NCBI GenBank assembly: GCA_902767125.1
Contig: CACXGJ010000214.1
Location: forward strand, 1 to 5,835
Source: an uncultured Ruminococcus sp.
Lineage (GTDB): Bacteria; Bacillota; Clostridia; Oscillospirales; Acutalibacteraceae
Direction of reading: 5' to 3'
Length of the DNA stretch: 5,835 bases
Shown in pieces: positions 1 through 5,393 of this stretch. Made by a program: the position numbers and the translations under genes. Every line of letters starts with the position of its first letter. Position 1 is the first letter of the stretch. The notes under the pieces were generated by a model that saw only the letters and a program-made list of their open reading frames with translations, searched no databases and was not told the DNA's origin.

Positions 1-62
1 AAAATCGCATAACACCATCAACAGGTTAATCTCGTATAGCAAGCACTGCACATTGTACTACA

Positions 63-109
63 AAGTGCGATTTTCAAAGAAAATCATTCGCTTGTTAGGG
101 ACACCCTAA
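63..109. other. Possible origin of transfer (oriT-like hairpins)
   Basis: Two short perfect inverted repeats stand next to each other. GATTTTC/GAAAATC (69-75 and 79-85) has an AAA loop, and TTAGGG/CCCTAA (95-100 and 104-109) has an ACA loop. They follow AAGTGCG at 63-69, which matches the first seven bases of the AAGTGCGCCCT nick region known for RSF1010/pIP501-type origins and then diverges. The 9-mer AAAATCGCA at 1-9 also recurs inverted at 66-74. From memory, similar hairpin pairs occur beside mobC/relaxase genes in Bacillota mobile elements. A relaxase gene would lie left of the window and is not visible, so this rests on pattern resemblance only. Confidence 0.38.
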
Positions 110-197
110 GACCTGTTTTGAATCCGGCAAGCCAAAAAAACTGCGCACAGTTTTCACATAACCATTACAGTAAAAATCAATCATAAAAACACAAAAC

Positions 198-250
198 GAG
201 CCTTGACACAGCTTCGCAATTTAAGCGAAAAAGTGCAAGGCTCTTATTTT
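198..250 (+). terminator. Strong hairpin terminator, possibly bidirectional
   Basis: GAGCCTTG (198-205) pairs with CAAGGCTC (236-243). Inside it, TTCGC (213-217) pairs with GCGAA (225-229), giving a long two-part hairpin. The + strand continues into TTATTTT, and the other side is A-rich (AAAACACAAAAC before the stem), so the hairpin could stop transcription from both directions. It separates the oriT-like region from the integrase operon. Confidence 0.6.
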
Positions 251-292
251 GTTTTACAATAAATGTTTTACAATAAATGTTTTACAATAAAT
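251..292. repeat. Three perfect tandem copies of a 14-base unit
   Basis: GTTTTACAATAAAT occurs three times without a spacer or mismatch, at 251-264, 265-278 and 279-292. The array starts directly after the U-tract of the terminator at 198-250. The units are AT-rich and not palindromic. They could be iteron-like or arm-type protein-binding sites, for example for the integrase or an accessory factor, or simply a slippage expansion. The sequence does not decide between these. Confidence 0.9.
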
Positions 293-428
293 AAGACTTC
301 AAAAAAGTGTTGGAAAAGTTGTGCGCATTAGACTGGGGGAATTGTGATTCGACAAAAAAGTTGCGGCGCAATGTGCATGGACGGACACTCCCGAAAATGC
401 TAAAATTATAGATAAGATCGATCTACTT
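293..428 (+). other. Leader region before the integrase operon, no clear gene
   Basis: No gene is convincing here. A GTG at 344 opens only 19 codons (to TAA at 401-403), and the GGGGGA before it is too close to be a good ribosome site. The reading frame of the next gene stays open upstream to a TGA at 345-347 but offers no ATG, GTG or TTG before 429. AGATCGATCT at 415-424 is a perfect 10-base palindrome just before the TTG at 429 and could bind a regulator. No consensus promoter is evident, and the TAAAAT at 401-406 has only a poor -35 partner. Confidence 0.4.
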
Positions 429-725
429 TTGACGCACAGGGAGGAACTTTCAACGGACAGAAATATCATCGAAGAACTCTACGACAGCGACCTGTTTCAT
501 CTCACAGAGCTTGAAACGGTCAGCGAGGAATACAAGTCTGTACTCGACAAGCTTATCAAAACGGAAGCCGAAATTATGCAGAGTTTTCCTCAATGCAGGA
601 GCTTGTTTGAGGAATACCAGACGGAGAATATTGCCCTGCATAATCTCTCGAATCGCAATGAATTTATAGCAGGTTTTCGCACTGGAGCGCAGATAGTTTT
701 GGAAATGTTGAAACCAATTAAGTGA
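429..725 (+). CDS. Small DUF6809-like protein beside integrase
   Basis: A 98-residue acidic, probably all-helical soluble protein with no signal peptide or membrane segment. The pattern IIEELYDSD near the N-terminus, a central charged helix (about residues 30-65) and the ending NEFIAGFRTGAQIVLEML resemble DUF6809, small proteins of unknown function common in Bacillota mobile elements. The match is from memory. The stop lies 9 bases before the integrase start, so the two are probably co-transcribed and it may assist recombination or its control; no DNA-binding motif is evident. The start is weak: TTG at 429 is the only usual start codon in frame before residue 50, and no good ribosome site precedes it. 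The frame is open back to 348, so the gene may be 5'-truncated, frameshifted or translated from an unusual start. Confidence 0.6.
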   Translation: MTHREELSTDRNIIEELYDSDLFHLTELETVSEEYKSVLDKLIKTEAEIMQSFPQCRSLFEEYQTENIALHNLSNRNEFIAGFRTGAQIVLEMLKPIK

Positions 726-734
726 GGTACAGAT

Positions 735-1979
735 ATGGCAACAATTAAGGCAATGGAAAGCGGCTCATACAAGTTTACGGTGTCGCTCGGGCGTGATGTG
801 AACGGCAAGCAGATACGCCGAGTAATGACGTGGCAGCCCGAAAAGGATCGGCACTACGCACCTCGTCAGCTTGAAAAAGAGGTGCAAAGACAGGCTACGC
901 TTTTCGAGGAAGCGTGCAGAAGCGGACAAGTCACAAAAGGCGGAAATATGCGGCTCGTCGATTTTATCCCCGAGTATTACGCCAACATAAAGAGTAGCGT
1001 TTCACCTACTACGATGAAGAAATATCAATACATAATCGAGAATATGATCGTGCCTGCACTCGGGCATTTTAAGCTCAAAGACATCAAGCCTATTCACATT
1101 CAGCGTTTTGTGAACGAGCTTACCGACTGTAATGTTATCGTGCAGAAAAGCAAGGACGGAACGGTGAAAACAGATGCGGAGAGAAAGCTGTCTCCTGCTA
1201 CCGTTCAGAGGTATTACACTTGTCTGCGTTCAATAATGCACAATGCGTACAGCCTTGAACTTATTCCGTCCAATCCGTGTGATAAGGGTAAAATAAAACT
1301 GCCCTCGATCGGAGAGCAGACAACGGAGATTTACAATAAAGAGGAGCTTGCAGAAATGTTGGAAGCACTCAAAGGCGAGCCTTTGCAGTTCCGTGTGTTG
1401 ATACATCTTGCGATGATAACGGGCTGCCGCAGAGGCGAGCTTGTTGCTCTCGAATGGTCCGATATAGACTTCGAGAAACGCACGATCTCGATACATAAGT
1501 CGGCGTATAAAATCAAAGGTGAGCCGACAAAGATAAAGGACACAAAGAGCCACAAATCACGCAAAGTAAAGATTCCTCAATATATGGCAGATATGCTTTT
1601 GCAGTTGAAAGACGAGCATACAAAACGCCGTCTCCGTCTCGGTACGGCATGGTGCGGTGCGGACTGGGTATTCATTCAAGATAACGGCGACATTATGTTT
1701 CCGACAAGTCCTACGCAGATGTTCGACAAATTTCTGAAACGCAAGGGCTTGCCGCACCGCAAATTTCACTCACTACGACACACTTCTGCGACGCTGTCTT
1801 TGATAAGCGGCGTTGACATTAAGACAGTCGGTGAACGTCTCGGGCACTCGCAGATGAAAACGACAAACCGCTATGTTCACGCTCTCGAAGAAGCTGATGA
1901 ACGTGCGGCTGATATGCTTGGTGATCTTATTCAAGAACTCGAAAACAGAACGATGGACGATAAAAGAAAAGACGTATAA
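735..1979 (+). CDS. int: Tyrosine recombinase (phage/ICE-type integrase)
   Basis: A complete 414-residue site-specific integrase, normal length for the Tn916/phage-type family. About residues 1-65 form a short N-terminal arm-binding-like region rich in basic residues. Residues about 72-180 are the SAM-like core-binding domain (from RLVDFIPEYY). Residues about 200-400 are the catalytic domain. All expected catalytic residues are visible: Arg232 in TGCRRGEL, Lys271 in DTKSHKSRK, His345 and Arg348 in HSLRHT, His371 in RLGHSQ and the nucleophile Tyr380 in TNRYVH. It should cut and rejoin attachment sites to integrate and excise the element, acting in the cytoplasm. ATG at 735 has GAGG 7 bases upstream and follows the small gene by 9 bases. 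A strong terminator follows directly. Its attachment site is not identifiable from this window. Confidence 0.96.
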   Translation: MATIKAMESGSYKFTVSLGRDVNGKQIRRVMTWQPEKDRHYAPRQLEKEVQRQATLFEEACRSGQVTKGGNMRLVDFIPEYYANIKSSVSPTTMKKYQYIIENMIVPALGHFKLKDIKPIHIQRFVNELTDCNVIVQKSKDGTVKTDAERKLSPATVQRYYTCLRSIMHNAYSLELIPSNPCDKGKIKLPSIGEQTTEIYNKEELAEMLEALKGEPLQFRVLIHLAMITGCRRGELVALEWSDIDFEKRTISIHKSAYKIKGEPTKIKDTKSHKSRKVKIPQYMADMLLQLKDEHTKRRLRLGTAWCGADWVFIQDNGDIMFPTSPTQMFDKFLKRKGLPHRKFHSLRHTSATLSLISGVDIKTVGERLGHSQMKTTNRYVHALEEADERAADMLGDLIQELENRTMDDKRKDV

Positions 1980-1986
1980 AATACTA

Positions 1987-2025
1987 AGGGCATACCGACA
2001 AGCAGCATCGGTATGCCCTGTTTTT
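1987..2025 (+). terminator. Integrase operon terminator
   Basis: A perfect 12-base stem, AGGGCATACCGA (1987-1998) with TCGGTATGCCCT (2008-2019), has a 9-base loop and is followed by GTTTTT. It begins 7 bases after the integrase stop codon and insulates the abiE operon from integrase transcription. Confidence 0.92.
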
Positions 2026-2087
2026 GTCGATCGTATCATACTTGTGACAAACTATCAACAAATGAGTAGTATTCAAATAATAGGTAG

Positions 2088-2116
2088 TTGACTTTTGTGC
2101 TACATAATGCTATAAT
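2088..2116 (+). promoter_or_regulatory. abiE promoter (sigma-A type)
   Basis: TTGACT at 2088-2093 and TATAAT at 2111-2116 are separated by exactly 17 bases, a near-consensus housekeeping promoter. Transcription would start at about 2123, giving a short leader before the ATG at 2146. Both boxes lie in or beside the inverted repeat at 2092-2130. Confidence 0.88.
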
Positions 2117-2130
2117 ATGTAGCACGAAAG
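2092..2130 (+). promoter_or_regulatory. Inverted-repeat operator around the abiE -10 box
   Basis: GTGCTACAT (2097-2105) and ATGTAGCAC (2117-2125) are perfect inverted copies separated by 11 bases that contain TATAAT. The pairing extends outward to CTTTT (2092-2096) and GAAAG (2126-2130), with only a T/G mismatch at 2096/2126. Streptococcal AbiEi is known to bind inverted repeats at its own promoter and repress the operon, so this is the expected autoregulatory site. Binding by this particular AbiEi is inferred from its position. Confidence 0.75.
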
Positions 2131-2145
2131 TAAGGTGAGCGAACA

Positions 2146-2739
2146 ATGACAAAAGCCGAATTGCTAAACGATCTATCCGAAAAAAACAACGGTATTCTCA
2201 AAGTCGCCGATGCGGTGCAGCTTGGCATTTCAAAAACATATTTTTTGGAATATATCGAGAAAAACAATTACGAAAAGATCTCGCACGGAATTTATCTCTC
2301 ACCCGATGCGTGGGAGGACGGAATGTATCTCTTGCAGCTTCGTGTTCCGAAGATCATTTTCTCGCACGATACAGCGTTGTATTTGCTTGGTTTAATTGAC
2401 CGTGAGCCGCTTGTATACGATGCAACGGTATGCAGAGGATATAACACCTCGAAGCTAAAAAAAGCCGGTGTGAAGGCTCACAGCGTCAGTAAAGAGCATT
2501 ATAAGATCGGCATTACAGGGCTGAAAACGCCAATGGGCAACACGGTAAACGCATACAACGCCGAGCGGACGATTTGCGATATTTTGAAGCTGCATAGTAT
2601 GGTTGAGACCCAAGACAGGCAGACGGCAATCAAGGAATATGTGCGCCGAAAAGACAGAGATATTCCATTGCTGACGGAATACGCAAAGATTTTCCGAGTG
2701 GACAAAACGCTTCAAAAATATCTGGAGGTGCTGTTGTGA
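2146..2739 (+). CDS. abiEi: AbiEi-family antitoxin / autorepressor
   Basis: A complete 197-residue protein of the AbiEi family, the antitoxin half of the AbiE type IV toxin-antitoxin and abortive-infection system. Residues about 1-52 form the N-terminal winged helix (KADAVQLGISKTYF-type recognition region, ending in ISHGIYLSPDAW). Residues about 65-195 are the C-terminal antitoxin domain, with the family-typical FSHDTALYLLGL, a TPMGNTVNAYNAERTICDIL segment and LLTEYAKIF. In studied members the protein neutralises AbiEii without stable complex formation and represses its own promoter, and the dyad at 2092-2130 fits that role. ATG at 2146 has AAGGTGAG 6 bases upstream. The stop overlaps the toxin start by 4 bases (GTGA). 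The gene appears intact although its toxin partner is truncated. Confidence 0.92.
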   Translation: MTKAELLNDLSEKNNGILKVADAVQLGISKTYFLEYIEKNNYEKISHGIYLSPDAWEDGMYLLQLRVPKIIFSHDTALYLLGLIDREPLVYDATVCRGYNTSKLKKAGVKAHSVSKEHYKIGITGLKTPMGNTVNAYNAERTICDILKLHSMVETQDRQTAIKEYVRRKDRDIPLLTEYAKIFRVDKTLQKYLEVLL

Positions 2740-3050
2740 TAAAGACGGCAAGACAGCTGAAAGACCTCGTGCGAAATCGCTCAAAGGGTAACAGCGCACA
2801 GGCTCAAATCATCATCAGAAACTATATTATGGAGCGGTTCTTGGAGCGTGTATCTCTTTCAAAATATCACAGCAATTTCATATTCAAGGGCGGACTGATG
2901 GTATCTTCAATTGTTGGCTTGGATAATCGCTCGACAATGGATATTGACACGACCTTGAAGAATATTAATCTTTCGGAAAGCGACGTCGAGCGAAAGGTTG
3001 TGAGGCAAGGGAAAACGCCAGATAGATTATTAAAAATAGCCTCCTTGTAG
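2736..3050 (+). pseudogene. abiEii: AbiEii toxin, truncated after the first nucleotidyltransferase motif
   Basis: The frame starts at GTG 2736, overlapping abiEi by 4 bases, with GGAGG at 2724-2728. Residues 1 to about 86 look like AbiEii, a DUF1814 nucleotidyltransferase-like toxin: an N-terminal helical part, then FIFKGGLMVSSIVG (48-61) and STMDIDTTLKN (66-76), carrying the conserved GG and the D-x-D pair Asp69/Asp71. After about ESDVER (81-86) the family pattern stops, and an unrelated tail of about 18 residues runs to the stop. Family members are usually about 280-300 residues, so roughly two thirds is missing, including the later catalytic motifs. Neither of the other two forward frames after 2990 continues the homology, so this is a deletion or insertion junction rather than a simple frameshift. 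The product is most likely inactive. Confidence 0.85.
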
Positions 3051-3084
3051 TGAAAAAATATGTAAAATTAAAAAACGGGTGTAT

Positions 3085-3116
3085 AGCGGTACCGAAATAA
3101 AAACGGTACCGCTTTT
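3085..3116 (+). terminator. Hairpin terminator after the truncated toxin
   Basis: AGCGGTACCG (3085-3094) pairs perfectly with CGGTACCGCT (3104-3113) around a 9-base A-rich loop and is followed by TTTT. It lies 35 bases after the broken abiEii stop and may belong to whatever gene lay upstream before the rearrangement. An A-rich stretch at 3066-3075 before the stem could let it work weakly on the other strand. Confidence 0.75.
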
Positions 3117-3154
3117 GTATGTGAAAAATTAGTGGGGTACGGATTTTGATATGA

Positions 3155-3295
3155 GTTGTAGGGATAAAAAATGAACGTATTTATAGAGTGCCGCAGGATA
3201 AAATTGAATATGCCTTGTTGCTTCATCAACAGGGTAATCGAAGTATAAAATATATCTGTGAAAAGGCGAATACGGTATATTATAAAAAGATGTGA
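3155..3295 (+). pseudogene. Short coding-like remnant, unidentified
   Basis: One forward frame is open from after TGA 3152-3154 to TGA 3293-3295. From GTG 3188 it would give 35 residues (MPQDKIEYALLLHQQGN..., ending VYYKKM), with a composition like a small helix-turn-helix. The only ATG nearby (3171, with TAGGG upstream) is in another frame and gives just 25 codons. I do not recognise the family. It may be the decayed start of a small DNA-binding protein or a chance open frame. The rest of the stretch between 3117 and 3324 shows nothing else. Confidence 0.2.
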
Positions 3296-3324
3296 TAACT
3301 TCATATATCATGCAATAAACAATA

Positions 3325-3353
3325 TTGTTTTTTCAGATTTAATATGTTATAAT
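3325..3353 (+). promoter_or_regulatory. Likely promoter of the Schlafen-like gene
   Basis: TTGTTT (3325-3330) and TATAAT (3348-3353) are spaced by 17 bases, giving a good sigma-A promoter. Transcription from it would leave a leader of about 145 bases that contains the dyads at 3400-3455. A weaker alternative, TTGATT (3381-3386) with TAATAT (3405-3410), would place its -10 inside the first palindrome. Confidence 0.65.
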
Positions 3354-3399
3354 AAATGCAATTAAAGCAATAATATGGGTTTGATTGATATAACTAATT

Positions 3400-3455
3400 C
3401 ATTTTAATATATTAAAATGCGTTAAATTTATTTAACTAACACATAATATGTGTTA
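3400..3455. promoter_or_regulatory. Three consecutive dyads upstream of the Schlafen-like gene
   Basis: Three inverted repeats follow one another: the perfect 20-base palindrome CATTTTAATATATTAAAATG (3400-3419); GTTAAA/TTTAAC (3421-3426 and 3431-3436); and TAACACAT/ATGTGTTA (3437-3444 and 3448-3455). The 10-mer TGYGTTAAAT occurs directly at 3418-3427 and 3449-3458, 31 bases apart, about three DNA turns. The repeats lie between the promoter and the start codon. Operator sites for autoregulation by the downstream protein, which has two winged helices, would explain them. Extreme AT-richness makes some symmetry expected by chance. Confidence 0.55.
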
Positions 3456-3490
3456 AATGATATGATTATATTTTTTGAAAATGATAATAT

Positions 3491-3497
3491 GGAGGAA
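3491..3497 (+). promoter_or_regulatory. Ribosome site that sets the start at 3504
   Basis: GGAGGAA at 3491-3497 lies 6 bases before ATG 3504. The same frame could be opened earlier at GTG 3450, but that codon falls inside a dyad and has no ribosome site, so 3504 is the better start. Confidence 0.85.
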
Positions 3498-3503
3498 CAT
3501 AAT

Positions 3504-5144
3504 ATGAATATTGGTTTGAAAGAAAATATGACAGTAGAATTTAAGAGCGATAAAAATAAACTTTCGGATTCTGATTTGGTTGATTCGGTTGTAGCCTTTG
3601 CCAATACAGACGGCGGTGACCTGTATTTAGGGATTGAAGATGACGGAGAAATAACAGGGGTTCATAAAGCCCACAGAGATACTACACAATTAGCGGCATA
3701 TATCGCAAATAAGACTGTACCTCCGATTTCCGTTATAGTTGAAAAATGTAATAATGATTATATCAAAATTTCTGTACCAAAGAGCAGGAGCATTGTTGCG
3801 TCATCTGTCGGAAAGATTCAGCGAAGAAGGCTGAAAACAGACGGAACACCTGAAAATGTGCCTATGTATCCGCATGAAATAACTTCAAGACTGTCTGATT
3901 TAAGTCTCCTTGATTTTTCGGGATTGTGCGTTCCCGATTCAAGTTACAGCGACCTCGATAAATTGGAGAGAGAAAGATTAAGAAGTATCATTCGACGCAA
4001 TACACGGGCAGAACAAAATCTTTTGGAGCTTGATGATGAAGAATTGGACAAGGCACTGCGTTTGGCTGTTGAACAAAACGGTCAGATGATTCCCACATAC
4101 TGCGGTATGATATTGATTGGCAAGGAAGAATCTATAAAAAGATGTGTTCCAACATCAGCGGCAGCATTTCAGGTTATGAAAGCGTCAAACATTGTTATGA
4201 ATGAGTCATTTTCCGGCTCATTGTTAAAATCTATTGAAACGATAGAAACATACATGGATGCACGAAACTCATCTTCGGAAATTGAATATGGTTTATTCAG
4301 GATAACCGTATTTGACTTTGATAAAAGAGCTTTTCGTGAGGCACTTGTAAACGCCTTTTGTCACAGAGATTATACCATGTTGGGACAAGTACGTGTTCTG
4401 TTGGACGACGATGGACTTACTATCAGTAATCCGGGTGGATTTATTGAGGGAGTATCATTGAATAATCTTTTGACGGTTGAGCCTCACGGACGTAATACTG
4501 CTCTTGCAGACGCACTGAAAAGAATAGGACTTGCCGAAAGAACGGGCAGAGGAATTGATAGGATATTTGAGGGTTCTTTGTTATATGGAAAACCGCTTCC
4601 GGATTATTCCGAATCAAATTCCGTGTGTGTAAAGCTTTTTATTCCCAAAAGTCTGCCCGACCGTTCATTTACGAAACTTATTTCAGATGAACAAAGCAGA
4701 ACGGGAGAGCCGTTCCCCGTTAATTCATTGTTAGTTTTGAATGAACTGAAAAGAAATCGTCGAATGACGGTTGCGGAGTTATCCGATAATATCCATATCA
4801 GTGAAACGAAAGTCAGAACAACAGTTGAACGCCTTGTTGAATCAGGTATTATAGAAGCAAGAGGAACGGGTAAGGGGAGATATTACAATTTCAGTGCCAA
4901 GTTGTATAAAGAATCCGACAATGTGAGTGGATATGTAAGACAAACGGGTATTGATGAAATACGCTATCCTGAGATGATAATGAAATATATTGAGGCGAAT
5001 GACGGAAAAATAACTAGAGGAGAGGCTGCTCAGCTTTTAAGGGTGAATGTACAGCAGGCGTATTCGCTTCTTAAAAAAATGACGCAAGACGGAAAATTGA
5101 TTGTAGTTGGCAGAGGGCGATACACCTATTACTGCAAAAAGTGA
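3504..5144 (+). CDS. AlbA_2/Schlafen-domain ATP-binding protein with two winged helices
   Basis: A 546-residue cytoplasmic protein of the COG2865 type. Residues about 5-128 are the AlbA_2 (Schlafen-like) domain, with TVEFKSD (10-16), the AFANTDGGDLYLGIEDDG block (31-48) and a basic KIQRRRLK patch (104-111). Residues about 270-380 resemble a GHKL ATPase: the N-box FREALVNAFCHRDY (277-290), DDGLTISNPGG (302-312) and ERTGRGIDRIF (345-355). Residues about 405-468 and 485-546 look like winged helices (TVAELSDNIHISETKVRTTVERL; TRGEAAQLLRVNVQQAYSLLKKM). Relatives are annotated as predicted regulators, and some Schlafen-like proteins are linked to antiviral defence, but the function here is not established. 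The gene stands alone between terminators at 3085-3116 and 5283-5319, in DNA more AT-rich than the integrase and abiE genes. The second winged helix probably adds DNA or partner specificity. Confidence 0.85.
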   Translation: MNIGLKENMTVEFKSDKNKLSDSDLVDSVVAFANTDGGDLYLGIEDDGEITGVHKAHRDTTQLAAYIANKTVPPISVIVEKCNNDYIKISVPKSRSIVASSVGKIQRRRLKTDGTPENVPMYPHEITSRLSDLSLLDFSGLCVPDSSYSDLDKLERERLRSIIRRNTRAEQNLLELDDEELDKALRLAVEQNGQMIPTYCGMILIGKEESIKRCVPTSAAAFQVMKASNIVMNESFSGSLLKSIETIETYMDARNSSSEIEYGLFRITVFDFDKRAFREALVNAFCHRDYTMLGQVRVLLDDDGLTISNPGGFIEGVSLNNLLTVEPHGRNTALADALKRIGLAERTGRGIDRIFEGSLLYGKPLPDYSESNSVCVKLFIPKSLPDRSFTKLISDEQSRTGEPFPVNSLLVLNELKRNRRMTVAELSDNIHISETKVRTTVERLVESGIIEARGTGKGRYYNFSAKLYKESDNVSGYVRQTGIDEIRYPEMIMKYIEANDGKITRGEAAQLLRVNVQQAYSLLKKMTQDGKLIVVGRGRYTYYCKK

Positions 5145-5282
5145 TAGGATAAAGGAAAAGTTTTTTGCTGACTAACGTATAATAAGCTGTTATGGGTTGA
5201 AATTTTAGCCTGTTTATGTGATGGAATAAGGACGAGGTTGTCAGTTCAAGTTTGATTATCAGCTCCGTGAAAATACAGTAAG
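5145..5282. other. Intergenic stretch without a recognisable gene
   Basis: Frames are short and interrupted. AGGTTGTCAG at 5235-5244 matches AGGTTGTGAG at 2995-3004 in 9 of 10 bases. The part around 5236-5268 superficially recalls a tRNA T-arm but does not fold as one. Confidence 0.5.
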
Positions 5283-5319
5283 CAAGGGACTTTCAGAGAA
5301 TGAGAGTCCCTTGTTTTTT
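5283..5319 (+). terminator. Terminator between Schlafen-like gene and sigma factor gene
   Basis: CAAGGGACTTTCA (5283-5295) pairs with TGAGAGTCCCTTG (5301-5313), with one T-G wobble and a GAGAA loop, and is followed by six Ts. It lies about 140 bases after the Schlafen-like stop, so it may end that transcript or be left from an earlier neighbour. Confidence 0.9.
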
Positions 5320-5379
5320 ATTGAAAAAAATATTATGCTTTTGCACGAAAAATTAACTTTCCTATCGTTATATAGTTGA

Positions 5380-5387
5380 AAGGAGGT
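5380..5387 (+). promoter_or_regulatory. Ribosome site that supports a TTG start
   Basis: AAGGAGGT at 5380-5387 is an almost ideal Shine-Dalgarno, 6 bases before TTG 5394. No ATG lies in frame until 5466, which would remove the start of sigma region 2. Confidence 0.85.
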
Positions 5388-5393
5388 TTTCGC

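Noticed and set aside
251..292. CRISPR-like array
   Set aside because: The repeats are 14 bases long and have no spacers, so this is a simple tandem repeat.
354..400. Resemblance of the upstream frame (KVAAQCAWTD) to the N-terminus of serine recombinases
   Set aside because: The similarity covers only about nine residues, the catalytic serine context does not follow, and the rest of the frame is DUF6809-like.
1230..1769. Minus-strand open frames inside the integrase gene
   Set aside because: They lie opposite an integrase with all its catalytic residues, and their translations show no family features, so they are shadows.
3068..3304. A 78-codon minus-strand open frame (and an overlapping one at 3129-3311)
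   Set aside because: It runs through the hairpin terminator at 3085-3116, is rich in residues typical of AT-rich noise, and has no ribosome site or recognisable family.
3450..3503. Earlier GTG start for the Schlafen-like gene
   Set aside because: The GTG lies inside a dyad without a ribosome site, while ATG 3504 has GGAGGAA at ideal distance and begins the AlbA_2 domain correctly.
5231..5268. Possible tRNA 3' end or tRNA-derived attachment site
   Set aside because: TTCAAGT recalls a T-loop, but the flanking bases give at most three pairs, and no acceptor, D or anticodon arm is present.
5232..5378. Open forward frame across the terminator before the sigma factor
   Set aside because: It has no start codon near its beginning, passes through the hairpin and U-tract, and resembles no family.
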